NCBI GenBank assembly: GCA_037693485.1
Contig: CM075346.1
Location: 48,716,001 to 48,780,000, forward strand
DNA from: Kitagawia praeruptora
Lineage: Eukaryota > Streptophyta > Magnoliopsida > Apiales > Apiaceae
Direction: 5' to 3'
Length of the DNA: 64,000 nt
Part shown: one piece after another, positions 36,701-47,439 of the stretch
How positions within the stretch are numbered: the stretch's first letter is position 1
Layout of the letters: the number at the start of each line of letters is the position of its first letter
Position numbers and translations under genes: made by a program
The notes under the pieces: generated by a model
Database searches by the model: none
Told to the model about the DNA's origin: nothing
The model's input: the letters and a program-made list of their open reading frames with translations, nothing else

Positions 36701-37068
36701 TCAGAGTTTGTTGATAATTTTATTTCATAGATGTTATTGTGTCTGTTTCCAACTAGAGCAACTTTCCCTGTAGATTTACTGATGACTTGACAATATTCAG
36801 GCTGAAAATCTACATGATATCCTCTGTCACAGATTTGACTCACAGAAAGCAGATCATGCTTGAGTCCTGGAACCAGAGCTACATTAGTGATGATGACACT
36901 TCCAAGATTAATATTGCCATATCCCAGAGTATGTCCTATGTTGCCATCTCCATAGGAAACTTTTGGGCCAGCCTTCTCCACATACTCTGATAGCAAGGCT
37001 TTATTTCCAGTCATGTGTCCTGAACATCCACTGTCCACGACTAGGGTAATTTCCCTGGTGCCCTGCAA
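33737..37068 (-). pseudogene. SIRE pol: protease, integrase, reverse transcriptase, RNase H
   Basis: On the minus strand the order is: protease-like VVDSGCSGHMTG near 37040; integrase H/C block and core (HVDLFGPVNV, IRSDNGTEFRN) between about 36640 and 36230; then a frameshift near 35890, after which the frame resumes upstream of 35827. An in-frame TAA at 35042-35044 sits just before the reverse transcriptase. RT (34999 onward) has QMDVKSAFLNG, LYGLKQAPRAWY and the catalytic YVDD. RNase H follows (GYSDADFAGC, STAEAEYIAA, DNQSAIAM), ending at 33737. This order (integrase before RT) defines Copia. gag and pol are in different frames. One frameshift and one stop disable it. Confidence 0.87.
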
Positions 37069-37078
37069 TCACAAACAT

Positions 37079-39334
37079 TTACTGAGGATTAGTTTTAAGG
37101 ATCCAGACTTGCTTGGATCCTTTGGCTTTCTTTGATTTGTTAGCTTTAGCAGCGGAATGCATATTATCAGAGTTTAAGCTAACTTTTTCAGTGTTTGTAC
37201 TTGCAGAATTAACCTTAACCCATTTCAGATTTGGCTTAAGCTTATAGTAATTATGATAAATAGCATGATAATTCTTGCAAGCATAAATTGAATGCCAAGT
37301 ACTTCCACAGTGTTTGCATAAAGTCTGTGGTCTAGTTCTAACATTTTCTTTCTTTACTCCAGAATTGGGAGGTAAAGAATTAATGTTTTTGTTTTTCCTG
37401 CAAAAACTAGTAAGATGGTTAGTGTTACCACAGTTATGACATGTCTTTCTTGGAGCAAAAGTAGCAAGCATTGGATAATTACCTTGAGAAATGCCTACTT
37501 TACCATTTCTATTCTTCCTAGACATTTTCTGTTTCTTAACAGAATTTAACTCCTTAATCTTATGCTTGAGTTGTTTATCTGTCATAGAACCAATATTAAC
37601 TTGTTTAACACTAGTTTTTACTGGTTCTCTTTTAACAACTTGTTTTCCACCTTCAAACCTAGGTTCACTTACTCCATTAACAAATGTTCCAAATTTCTTA
37701 GGTGGGAGTGGTGGTCTAATCTTGATTTTATTCTGAAACCTAAGTTCATCTTCCTCAGAATAACCTAGACCAACAGTGTCAGATTGAAAAACCTCTTGAG
37801 TGTCTTTTCCAGAATCAGTCCAAGTTTTAATTATGTGATTTGCCTTTTCCAACTCAGATTCTAGTTGCTTATATTTTCCTAGCAAATCCTGTTCTAGATA
37901 GACAGCATCATCTCTTTCTTTCTGAACCTGTTGCATGTTTTCAAGTTTTTCTTCAACAATTTTATTTCTCTCTTTAAGTTCAGAATTCTCAGATTTGATT
38001 CTCTCATTCTCTAAAGTCTGATCCCTATAATTGACATGCAAAGCCTTAAGATAGATTCTTAATTCAGTTATATTATCAGTATTATAGGCATAGGTAGTCA
38101 GAGGTACCTTGTTTTCAGAATCAGAAGGAGTCTCACTGGTTGCCATGAGAGCATAGTTAACTTCCTCATCTGAGTCTGAAGTGTCTGCCCAATCTCTGCC
38201 TTTGGTGAAAAGTGCCTTCTCAGTTTTACCCTTCTTGCACTCAGGAGCATAGTGACCCATCTCCTTACACTTATAGCACTGAATTCCAGACTTTTCCTTC
38301 TTTCCAGATTTAGAATCCTTTTTCTCATACTTTTTGAAACTTCTTCTATCAGAACTTGAATCTCTTGAAAACTTGTTTCCATTTTTGAACTTTTTGAAAC
38401 CCATCTTCTTAAAAGTTTTCACCATCAAGACAGCCATTTTTCTCGTTTCTTCTTCATCATCCTCAGAATCAGAAGATTCATCAGTGTTTGAATCATCATC
38501 AGAAATTGATGATTCACTTTCAGACTATATGACCAAGGTTTTTCCTTTAGTTTTCTTCCTTGATGCTTCCTTCTTCAAAGGTTTCTCCTCAGCCTTTAGA
38601 GCAACAAATTTTGCCTTTTTATTTGATCTTTTTCTTCTCTTCTCTATTTCCAATTCATGAGTTTTGAGCAGCCCATAGATTTCATCAATCTCAGTATCAG
38701 CAAGATCATAGTTATCTCTTATGGTGGTTGTTTTCACATCCCACTTTTCAGGTAGAGAAAGAAGAAACTTGAGATTTGAGTCTTCTAGATCACACTCTTT
38801 GTTTAGCAATGACAAATCATTGAGCAGTTTACAGAATCTGTCAAATGTTTCTATCATGGTTTCTTCATATTTAGCCTCAAATTGCTCATACTCCTGTGTA
38901 AGTATGTTTCTTCTATTCTTCTTGATAGCAGCAGTTCCTTGACATCTAACCTCAAGGGCATCCCAGATCTCTTTTGTAGTGGTGCAATTAATCACTTTGT
39001 TAGACATAACATTGTCTAAGGCACTATGAAGTAGATGCCTAACCTTTGCATCCTTTGCAATAGATGAAAGTTCTTCAGGAGTCATATCTTTCTTCTCCTT
39101 TGGAACTGTTTTATCCTCTTGTCCAGCAGTAGCAACAGATAACTTAGTAGGTTTATGAGGACCTTCATAAATCCTATCAAGATATTCTTGATCTGTAGCC
39201 TCCAGAAACATAGTCATCTTAACCTTCCAGATTGCATAGTCTGCTGGCCTAAGAATAGGAACCCTAATGGTTTCATAACGACTCACAGTTATAGGAGCCT
39301 TCTCAGAACCTGTTGGAGGAGGAATCTATGCCAT
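37079..39334 (-). pseudogene. SIRE gag, with two nonsense codons
   Basis: The ATG is at 39334-39332, but the third codon is TAG (39328-39326). The same frame then runs to another TAG at 38527-38525 and on to 37079. The N-terminal part matches a Copia gag (YAIWKVKMTMFLEATD, then RHLLHSALDNV). The second part has a CCHC zinc knuckle (CYKCKEMGHYAPEC), a long Glu/Lys-rich probable coiled coil (about 38060-37800), and two more Cys/His clusters (CHNCGNTNHLTSFC and CKHCGSTWHSIYAC). This long gag with extra Cys/His clusters fits SIRE. It cannot be made in full because of the stops. Confidence 0.85.
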
Positions 39335-39381
39335 TGATTATCTTTGTGTTTGGATCTTAAACTGTATTAAAGTAACAGATT

Positions 39382-39394
39382 GGCTCTGATACCA
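39382..39394 (-). other. Primer-binding site of the SIRE element
   Basis: Minus strand TGGTATCAGAGCC, complementary to the 3' end of initiator-Met tRNA, two bases from the LTR end at 39397. Confidence 0.85.
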
Positions 39395-39396
39395 CT

Positions 39397-39918
39397 TGTT
39401 AGGCCGAATACACAATGATAATCAAGAGTGTATGAAAGAATAACAAGTAACACGTGTATAAACAATTAAAACTGTTTGTATTCGAACTCCTCTCTCAGTG
39501 ATGTAAATTATCACAGAGAGCTGCTTAGGTTACAATCAATGATAACTTCGTTGTTCGATACCCTTTTAGGGTTAACCTAACTGTATTTATAAAACATACA
39601 GCTGCTATACAATCGTTAATTGATTCTCCTATAAATTAGCTATACAATTGATATCAATTACGATTGCTACACTTTTCCTTAGTCAACACAATCTCTTTGA
39701 CAGCTATCCAATCTTCAAAGATATTGCTTCCATAATTATCTTCAAGTATTCTTCAAACACTGTTGACAAGTAAACGCTTTCGCCAGACAGAGTTTAACAA
39801 ACTCTGTTGCGCTTCTATCCGTCAGTGTTTAACCAAACTCTGACCACTTTCAGCTCAACTCTGATTATTCACTGTTGCACTTAAACACTGAAATCATTAA
39901 CATCAATTATATTTAACA
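39397..39918 (-). repeat. 5' LTR of the SIRE element
   Basis: On the minus strand it begins TGTTAAATATAATTG at 39918 and ends CCTAACA at 39397, next to the primer-binding site. It contains a TATA box. Its outer boundary is set from the TG start only, because the partner LTR is missing. Confidence 0.7.
39584..39591 (-). promoter_or_regulatory. TATA box in the SIRE LTR
   Basis: Minus strand TATAAATA, in the context TTTTATAAATACAG, in the middle of the LTR. It would drive transcription toward gag. Confidence 0.5.
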
Positions 39919-40612
39919 TTAACTAATAATGCAATAACAATGCAGTGCATGAATGCAACTAATATGAAAAATGCAACGATCCCCTTCAAACTTACCAAAA
40001 CCAACTAGCAAGCAAACATCTCAAAGAATGAAAATAAATCCAAGCAGAGCTCGACTAAGTCCCCGTGTACTAACAGTACATGAACAGAAACGTGCGTGTG
40101 TGCAATGCTCATCAGGAATACTCCCAAAACAAGGTCAAAAATCATACATGTCATTCGCCAAGACAATCACAGGTTTATAAATATAATAGACTGTAGACAC
40201 TTCATAACCTAGAAACACCTCCATCCTCATTCAAGTTAGACAGGAATTCATGTTTTATTACCGACACATACTACTATATACAATACGCATGCTTATTTAA
40301 CCGTGCAATGAATGAGACCCCAAAAGGCTTATACAATAATACCCATATAGCGAGCGTTAGGTCAGCAATCCCAAACCACAAGGGCTTTAGGTTACTAGGA
40401 CTAAGTCCCCTTAGACTTAATTACTCGAGTATTAAAGAGCTCACCCTGGTTAATTCTGCATTTAACAATTAAACTATTGACTCTTTTTTTTCTTTTTTTT
40501 TTCCTTTTTCTGAATTTTTCTTTTTCAACACAATTTTTTTTCCTACACTAATGCGGGTTGCCTCCCACGAAGCGCTCTTTTAATGTCATTAGCTTGACAT
40601 TCTTCCTTGAAT
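39919..40612 (-). other. Athila 3' untranslated region with purine-rich tract
   Basis: Downstream of the integrase stop. The minus strand at about 40546-40482 is nearly pure A/G, like the purine tract that follows pol in Athila elements. Nothing coding is seen. Confidence 0.5.
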
Positions 40613-41305
40613 TCAAGTCGACGCCAAAATGGCGGAAACCTTCTCGCGTTGAAACGGCCCTCCATAATAATGCTTCAACCGCTGTCCATTCACTTTGAAA
40701 GCATGATCCGGTGTTGTTTCATAAATTTCAATATCTCCATGTGGATACATCGTCTTAACAATAAATGGACCCGACCACCTTGACTTGAGTTTTCCCGGAA
40801 AAAGCTTAAGGCGAGAATTAAATAGCAACACTTGTTGACCCGGTACAAATGCCTTGGGCGTCAACCTTTTATCATGCCACCTCTTGACCTTCTCCTTATA
40901 CATTTTATTATTTTCGTAAGCTTGCTCACGAAATTCCTCAAGTTCATTCAATTGAAGCAACCGTTTTGCACCCGCAGCCTTAATATCCAAATTTAACTTC
41001 TTCAACGCCCAATATGCCTTGTGTTCTAATTCTGTAGGCAAATGACATGCTTTTCCATAAACTAATTGAAACGGAGACATACCTAGAGGAGTCTTGTAGG
41101 GAGTTCTGTACGCCCACACAGCTTCATCCAACTTCAATGACCAATCCTTACAAGACGGATCCACCACTTTCTCCAGAATTCTCTTGATATCTCTGTTAGA
41201 AACTTCAGCTTGACCATTAGTTTGAGGGTGATAAGCCGTGGCAACACGATGCGTCATGTTATACTTCGCCATCAACGTAGTAAACTGACGATTACAGAAG
41301 TGTGT
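40613..41305 (-). pseudogene. Athila integrase C-terminal half, cut off by the CACTA element
   Basis: It reads from the CACTA boundary (41305) to the stop at 40613. It starts inside the integrase core with FCNRQFTTLM and HPQTNGQAEVSN, then WAYRTPYKTPLGMSPF, and a C-terminal domain (LFNSRLKLFPGKLKSRWSGP). The frame is open throughout. The N-terminal half is at 47440-50358. The CACTA target duplication TGT lies exactly at the break. Confidence 0.88.
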
Positions 41306-41341
41306 CACTATACCATATATGGTCTTTGCCAACACCTGAAA
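41306..41341 (+). repeat. CACTA terminal inverted repeat, left
   Basis: Starts CACTATACCATATATGGTCT and pairs with 47404-47439. Confidence 0.9.
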
Positions 41342-41359
41342 AAAGTGTAAAAAATCAAG

Positions 41360-41830
41360 AATAATGTTGGCATAAGTCAAAAATTGGTCTAAGGCTACAC
41401 TTTTTCCAAATTTGGTGATGTTGGATATAGTCCCGTAGCCTTAGGTGATAAGCCAACACTTTGTTCAATTCTATGGCTACATCATTATACATGTTGCCTT
41501 AGTTATTTATGGCAACACTTTACGATCTACAGCAACACCAAATACAATGTTACCATAGACTCTACTGCAACATCGTTTTTTCTTACAGCAACACTATTTT
41601 ATCTACACCTTTTTTTTTCGGCAACACCTTTTTAGCTTTATTGCAACATCTTGTTATTGAACACTTTTATTTATTGGCAACATTTTTTCACTTATTCCAA
41701 CACTTTTTATTAAACACTTTTTCATATTTTATAAACCAATTAATAGTTTCAATTTATGTACAACACATAAATATTAGAAAAAACTTTTATTTATTCGCAA
41801 CATCCTAATTTTTACCAAAATTCGTAATAA
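41360..41830 (+). repeat. CACTA subterminal repeats, left
   Basis: Many copies of GCAACAC, GGCAACA and TGTTGCC in both orientations, roughly every 20-40 bp. In this superfamily such motifs are transposase-binding sites. A shorter set lies at 47227-47420. Confidence 0.65.
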
Positions 41831-43543
41831 GAAACCAAAATCACACTTAAATCATAAAAACTCATTGATTAATACATAAGAGAGTAAAATACAAATATAT
41901 GTCATATTGTCATATAGACCGCGTTAGTTGCTATCAAAGCCTAGAACCAATTGAGTAATCAAATCTTGGCCATCATTGCTAACGAAGTTCATTGTTTAAA
42001 GCCTTATAAGAAATCAGAGCTGCAGTTCCAATTCTTCGCGTAGTTACACAAGCTATTTTCCAAGTCCTCCTACAGCTGGCCATCTACAATGAAAAATAAA
42101 ACATGTAATTTACTGGACACTGCTATGAAAAATAAAACATGTAATTTACTGGACAAAAAGGTCTCACCAGCAAGTGAAACAACCAACTTGGCTTGAGCAT
42201 CAGCATCGGAATTTAGGTCTTAAGCAAATACATAGTGTAGAAATTAAGCACACAAGAGATACAATATGATCTGTGACACATTAGTTTTGAGAATTATATA
42301 AAGGAAAAGGACACAGACAACCCACAAAAAAGAACTACGAAACCTACCTAAAAAACATGAGTTATCTCAAAAGACATATTCCACCCACAGTCTCTGTGCA
42401 TAGAACAGACATATATACCTTTCATATCTACTGCAATGAAGAATTAAACGTAGAAAAAATAGAACCTAAACAATGAAACAATAGAGGGAATGAAAGTGGC
42501 AACTCTTTTGACATGTTTTGTTCATCAGAAGACTGAAAAAACATATTAAACATCAGCAATGAATTTCATCATTATGATGACATATTGTTCTTTGCCACGA
42601 GGGATTATTACCTTCTCGTAACCCCAACCTTGATTTATTCACAACTACAAACCAGCAAATCAAGTAGCAGAGCAGTATATTTGAACTGTGACAATCATTC
42701 TTCCCACTTTACTTCAGAAAAATAATCCAAAACTAGTTAATATTTGACGATACAAATATCATGTTTAGGCTTCAAAAGTAAAGGCACAAGAAAAAGGATG
42801 TAAAATATTAAAACTGACGACATGTTGCTTATTGGAAAAGTTTATCGCCTCGTTAGCTTCCAGGGTAGATTCTATTTTTCTTTTGTGAAAGCTCCAAGGT
42901 AAATTCTGTAATTACATTTAAGCCATGGTTTTTACAGGCAGCGATGGAACTAGAATTTCCTATAGCGTAAATTCAATTCTCGACTGGCCTTAAAAAATAG
43001 TGCTTTTTAGTCCAAGTTGTATGTATAAAAACCAAACTAGGGTGTTGTAGGTACTTTTGTCTAATTAAAATGAATCTGTCAATAAGATTAATTTATCTAA
43101 CAATGGTTTTTCCAGAGGTGTTTAAAGAGTTGGCATCAAAAAAGCTGTTAAACTAGAGAAGCTGTTGGCATCAATAAGAATAATTTATCTAACAATTATA
43201 CTTGTGCCCAGCCTCTTTAAGCTTCACTCTTGAATTAACAATTGAGTGTATTTGCTAAGGCGATAAAGAAGCAACATATACATATGCTTAAAATTATACT
43301 TTAATTACTTGAAGTTGAAAAGAAACCACTAGCCTATGAAGTGACCCTAAACCGAATTCTAGCAATAGAAAATAAAATCAAAATTTGACACAACGATCAG
43401 TCAAAAATAAAAACAAACCTATGAAGTGATTATTATGTAATAAACAAATAGACTTCATTTAGCTTAACAAACTCTAATATGAAGAATTCATCATAAATTA
43501 AATTTAGGTGCAAGCCTCCTAGTAATTTAATAATAATCATAAC
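41831..43543 (-). other. CACTA interior without recognised genes
   Basis: The minus-strand sequence around 42240-42000 has exon-like stretches (for example DADAQAKLVVSLAGE) that I cannot assign. A 35-bp duplication (ATGAAAAATAAAACATGTAA) lies at about 42089-42155. The rest is AT-rich. Confidence 0.4.

Positions 43544-43614
<71 letters not shown>
43544..43614 (+). repeat. (TTA)n microsatellite
   Basis: About 23 uninterrupted ATT/TTA units inside the CACTA element. Confidence 0.95.
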
Positions 43615-43749
43615 TAAGAGCAATGGAATGTAGATGAACTTGGCAGAAGAGACTAAAGAAAGCATTTCAATGATAGAAATTAAATAATTAAAGGCCTAAA
43701 TAAGATCAAGTTCTTATTCGAAGAGAACATCTATGCGGTTTATGTGTTA

Positions 43750-44010
43750 GTGTAGCATCAAGTTCTTATTTGGAGAATCACCAGCAACATTTCCCAAAGC
43801 CCACACAGCCTACACAAATTATTAGTTATGATAACATAAGAACAGAAAAGGAAATTAAACAACTAGCATGTCGTAAGTTATAATAGTAAATCATAGATGT
43901 ACCTGCTCCCTAACATCATCACTGGGAGAACCTAGTAGTTGAACAAATATTGGAACAGCACCATGATCAATAACAATATCTATGCCTTGTAGAGTGATAT
44001 TTCCTTTGTA
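43750..44010 (-). pseudogene. Importin alpha fragment (two ARM-repeat exons)
   Basis: The first exon piece ends at 43903 and includes VIDHGAVPIFVQLLGSPSDD plus VREQ, followed by a GT donor. After a short intron ending TGTAG, the second starts at 43809 with AVWALGNVAGDSP and then diverges. Both blocks are hallmark armadillo-repeat sequences of plant importin alpha, which carries nuclear-import cargo. Only two partial exons are present, with no start or stop, so this is a captured gene fragment. Exon order and the intron position are kept. Confidence 0.8.
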
Positions 44011-44104
44011 ATGCTCTTTCATTCAAAGGCCAGAGACACGTCAATAACAACTATTATTTAATTTTTTTGAAAATTGTTAAGCAGGACAAATCAAAATCTA
44101 TTAA

Positions 44105-44235
44105 AGCCACATGTTTGATAGTTTGTTAAGCAGGCACATCTTGGAGATGAGCCTGTACACTTCCCTCAAAGCAGCTTTTTGTTTCTGTTGCATAACAGTC
44201 AAAACCTGCGCAATTGATGTCCTCACCACCTTACT
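44105..44235 (-). pseudogene. Ribosomal protein L35 (uL29) exon fragment
   Basis: Minus strand reads KVVRTSIAQVLTVMQQKQKA plus ALREVY, matching the central part of eukaryotic 60S protein L35. It starts at a likely splice acceptor (GTGTAG/TAAG) near 44233. Homology stops near 44153, where the true gene would go on to NKK and LPLD. The remaining frame to 44101 is not L35. It is a captured fragment inside the CACTA element. Confidence 0.8.
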
Positions 44236-44325
44236 ACACCACAAACCAACAATATCAAAAGTCAAATACACATATATCCACATTTCGTCATATAACAATA
44301 TTTTCATAAATTCCTGCCTAGACCC

Positions 44326-44372
44326 CCAGATCCCTTTACTACAGCAAAAAGGATGTCTTTTGTATCAATCTG
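44326..44372 (-). pseudogene. Possible ClpX exon fragment
   Basis: After a good acceptor (TTTTCAG) the minus strand reads IDTKDILF and then diverges. IDTKDILF is a conserved stretch of the ATP-binding subunit of the Clp protease, where ICGGAF would follow. The match is only eight residues, so the assignment is weak. Confidence 0.3.
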
Positions 44373-44878
44373 AAAATTCACATGAAACCAAATAAAGAAC
44401 ATTAGCATAAAATAAGCACAAATTAAAAAAAAATTATGTCATTTTGTAGCATGTCTGAAAATACTTCTTCTATACATATGAGAAACAAATGACAAGAATG
44501 GCTTCTTAACATAAACCATGGACAAATTAAGTATATCTGAAAATGATGATAAAATTGGGACCTTAGTGACCTTGGGTTGCAGACGGGGAAAAAACTTGAT
44601 TGATGGAAAATGATTTAAGCCCGTCTTTCCCATTGTCTATTAATCATCAACATCAATTAGGAAATGCGCATCATCGAAGCATAAAAGTTGCATATAGAAT
44701 CTATAATAGAAAAGATTGATGTAAATGATCATTTACCAAACCACCATACATACAAAATTAGAGAAACATAAGAAATTGAGAGATTTCTTGAGTTGTCATG
44801 CTAAATATGAACTAATAAATCAGATGTTTGAGTACTAGCACTATCAAAGTATAAGTTAGGTCTGAAAGTGATGCTTAC

Positions 44879-44972
44879 CCACAAATACTCCATTCACATA
44901 TGCATGTAAAGCATGTCCAAGAGAGGGCACACAGAGTGTAGATTCAGAATCAAAGGAGTTCCTTTGAAAGCT
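44879..44972 (-). pseudogene. Beta-galactosidase (GH35) exon fragment
   Basis: Minus strand reads STLCVPSLGHALHAYVNGVF and ends at a good donor (GTAAGC) at 44878. SLGHALHA(F/Y)(V/I)NG is a strongly conserved motif of plant beta-galactosidases, in the part after the catalytic domain. A possible acceptor (GACAG) is near 44973. The fragment carries no catalytic residues. Confidence 0.68.
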
Positions 44973-45165
44973 GTCAGTACGTAAAGGAAAATACAAGTTA
45001 AATTTAAGGTAGTAACATTTTTCTCTGAAAACCTTCTGATATTACTATTTGAAAATTGAAACTGACATACTTTAAAGGACCATACGATAATCCCGACTAG
45101 TGACCCATAGTGATTAAGAGGATAAAAAACTAGAATAATAATTAAATAAAGACTACTCTAAATAC

Positions 45166-45321
45166 CTGTTCAATCAGATCCAAAGCAAGGGCGCCAGGGA
45201 TGGTCACTTCTTCAATAGAAGCTGCCACATTGCACATAACATAGCCAAATAAGCTCTTCTCTTCTTCAGAGGTATCCATTAAATTCCAAAGATCAATAAG
45301 TTGTTTGGCTAACTCTTGAAG
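45166..45321 (-). pseudogene. MAP65 exon fragment B
   Basis: A complete-looking 52-codon exon with acceptor (TTTATAG) before 45321 and donor (GTATTT) after 45166. It reads LQELAKQLIDLWNLMDTSEE at the start and VTIPGALALDLIEQ at the end, matching the central region of plant MAP65, which bundles microtubules. The frame is open. It lies downstream of the myosin exons, so MAP65 exons flank myosin ones. Confidence 0.82.
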
Positions 45322-45478
45322 CTATAAAGAAGAAAAAAAACATACATTAATTTATGCAGTAGTACAAACTATGAAGAAGTTCATACAGCAGCACATGCGC
45401 ATACAATAAACACATATGTCAACACACACACAGACATATACCATCACATATTGAGTGAAGTTTGCTAGTGTCCTACCA

Positions 45479-46073
45479 GGCTTCATCAAGTAGAGCAATA
45501 ATCCCTCCAGGTTTCTGCAAACAAAGTGTAAAGAGTGTATGCGTGAAAAAAGGTTATATGTAAAATGACTAACTAGTAGCTGAAAAAGTATAATAGCATT
45601 AAATTTATTATTTACACACTAGGATATCTTTAAAAAAATGTACTATTAAGAGAATGGTTAGCATGAAAAAGAAGAGATATTTTATAGAATACTGGTGATA
45701 CAATAGCATATCGTTATGTATAAGAATATACACCAGGATGCAACCAAAATCATTGCTTTAACAGGATTCTGTTATTTAAGAAAAATAGTAATACCCCAGT
45801 AGTTTCAATATGTGAGTTGAATAAAGAGTTTACCTTTTCAATCAGATCCAACACATCTTGGTTATCAACAAATTCTATGTAACTCTAATCAATCTCTTCT
45901 TTGGTGTATTCTTCTTGTTCCATCTTGAAAACATGTTGTTTATCACAAAAAGAATAGATTTTGGTTTATGAAGCCATGTAGAATTGGTGTATACAAACAT
46001 TGCAGCAATAGTTACCTGGTTAAAATGTTGTTGCAACTTCTCGTTTATAAAACTAATACAGAACTGTTCAAAT
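45479..46073 (-). pseudogene. Class XI myosin motor fragment (three exons)
   Basis: Exon 1, 46073-46016, reads FEQFCISFINEKLQQHFNQ and ends in a GT donor. Exon 2, 45935-45834, reads HVFKMEQEEYTKEEID, then a stop (TAG at 45887-45885, where the family has Trp), then SYIEFVDNQDVLDLIEK. Exon 3, from 45514, reads KPGGIIALLDEA and then diverges. This is the relay region of the plant myosin XI motor, in correct order and with introns. The stop, an apparently lost acceptor AG before exon 2, and the missing remainder show it is a captured, decaying fragment. Confidence 0.85.
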
Positions 46074-46172
46074 CTGCACAGATGAATATAAGTTTATAAA
46101 CCAAATATTAAGAAAGGACATATTTAGACAAACTATGTGATGGTATATGTGCTGCATAAATCGAGTTTTTAC

Positions 46173-46307
46173 TTTATCAATAAGTTGTTCGTCAACCATA
46201 GGGCTTCCTACTTTCTCATTGGTCCCAGTAATTTGACCACATATCATTTGAATTTGAGATTGTACAACAAAAAACTCTTTAATTATCTCATCATTTGTAT
46301 TGTCAGG
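46173..46307 (-). pseudogene. MAP65 exon fragment A
   Basis: A 45-codon exon with acceptor (TTACAG) before 46307 and donor (GTAAAA) after 46173. It includes EFFVVQSQIQMICGQITG, matching the N-terminal third of plant MAP65 (EF-x-VQSQIQ-ICG-I-G). It precedes exon fragment B in transcript order, as in the parent gene, with the myosin exons between them. Confidence 0.75.
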
Positions 46308-47403
46308 CTGTAATATGAAGCAAACAAAGTTAGTAGATACTATCTAGTAATGTGACCACACATCAGAAAAACACCCTTACGGTAAGCAACAAAACTACAT
46401 GCATTTACCTGCAACTGCTATAGCAAAGAACCACAAGTGATTTCTCCGAGAAGCTAACGATAGATAAAAAACATGTAAGAGCACACATTCATAGCAAAAG
46501 GGGGTAATACCTCCGAATCGAAGCCCGAAAGCCACTAAACAAACCCGAAATCCACTAAACCAAAGCCCCAAATCCGAAGCCCCAACAGAAGAATCCCTGA
46601 AATCGAAAACAGAGATCAATTAGACGAAGTTTAAGCCTAATTAGTGAAGAAATTGAATTGATTGAGCTCAAAAAGAAGAACCCCTAATTTTAAAAAAACC
46701 CTAATTTGAAGAAGCCCCAATTTGAAGCCTCAAACCGAAGCCATATTCAATTAAGCAGCCTAATTTCTTGCAAATAACGGACTAATTGAGAAGAATGAGA
46801 GGGACAGAGAGGTTTACCAGAGAGAGCTGAGAGAGAATAAGAGGGTCAGACTTAAGAGAGTGTATTTTTTTGTTTAAGTGTAAAGGTTCACACGCGCGGG
46901 ATATTTGGCCGCTAAAAAATTTCACTGGGAACCGACAAAATTTCATTGGGATAATTTATTCTTTTATTTTTACAATTTTTTTTTAAAATATTCATTTTAC
47001 CTTTACTAAATAAATAAAATCTAAAAAATAATAATAAATAAATATTTTGATATTTAAAAATAAAAACTCATTCGATTGGTAAACTCTTAATTTTTTATAA
47101 AAATGAAATATTTTAAAGGTAAATGTGATTTTTAAATAATTAAACAATTTTTTGGTTAAAAAATTTAGTATTAATCCCAAATATTTCATTTTCCCCAACT
47201 TATTAACCCCAAATATTTCATTTTCCCCCCTGTCCATTTCCAACACTTTTTTAGCGTCTACGGCAACATCATTTTAAGTGTTGGCTTTGTTAATCAAAAA
47301 TATTTTAGGCAACATACATTGAAATGTATTGCAACATCAAAATAAAATGTTGACTTACATCAAAATTAAGCCATCTAAGGCTACATTTACATGCCAACAC
47401 TAG
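46308..47403 (-). other. CACTA right arm without recognised genes
   Basis: Contains AT-rich sequence and TCTCTC/AACCCTAA-like blocks near 46680-46870, which on the minus strand could be a 5' leader for transcription across the captured exons. Subterminal GTGTTG/GCAACA words follow at 47227-47403. Confidence 0.4.
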
Positions 47404-47439
47404 TTTTAAGTGTTGGTAAAGAGCATATATGGTGTAGTG
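47404..47439 (-). repeat. CACTA terminal inverted repeat, right
   Basis: Inverted copy of the left end. Just inside, AACACTTAAAACTAGTGTT forms a near-perfect palindrome. Confidence 0.9.

Larger units (their letters stand above)
26810..39918 (-). mobile_element. Copia/SIRE-type retrotransposon, rearranged
   Basis: On the minus strand the order is: LTR (39918-39397), primer-binding site for initiator-Met tRNA (39394-39382), gag, pol (integrase, reverse transcriptase, RNase H), about 2 kb of spacer, a very long extra frame, then a second integrase fragment cut at 26810. An extra long frame after pol is the hallmark of the SIRE lineage. No 3' LTR is recognised. The second integrase fragment shows that parts of at least two copies have been joined. 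Nonsense and frameshift mutations are spread over all genes. Confidence 0.78.
41306..47439 (-). mobile_element. Pack-CACTA transposon carrying exon fragments of several host genes
   Basis: The termini are CACTATACCATATATGGTCT on the left and, inverted on the right, CACTACACCATATATGCTCT; the terminal repeat extends to about 36 bp with 5 mismatches. A 3-bp duplication, TGT, flanks it (41303-41305 and 47440-47442), as expected for CACTA elements. Subterminal GCAACA/GTGTTG words are dense near both ends. I find no transposase. The interior holds minus-strand exon-like pieces of MAP65, class XI myosin, beta-galactosidase, ribosomal protein L35 and importin alpha, and possibly ClpX. It interrupts the Athila integrase and is therefore younger than it. 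Confidence 0.9.

Noticed and set aside
37060..37085. Mini-intron between SIRE gag and pol (GTAAAT ... TTGCAG)
   Set aside because: The segment is about 25 bases, far too short for a plant intron. The frame offset is better explained by separate frames or decay.
44439..44633. Minus-strand frame of 64 codons starting MGKTGLNHF as another captured exon
   Set aside because: No family recognised and no convincing splice sites, so left unassigned.
47305..47439. C-terminal 45 residues of the Athila pol frame as a real protein end
   Set aside because: This part is read-through into the CACTA terminal repeat; the true integrase continues at 41305.
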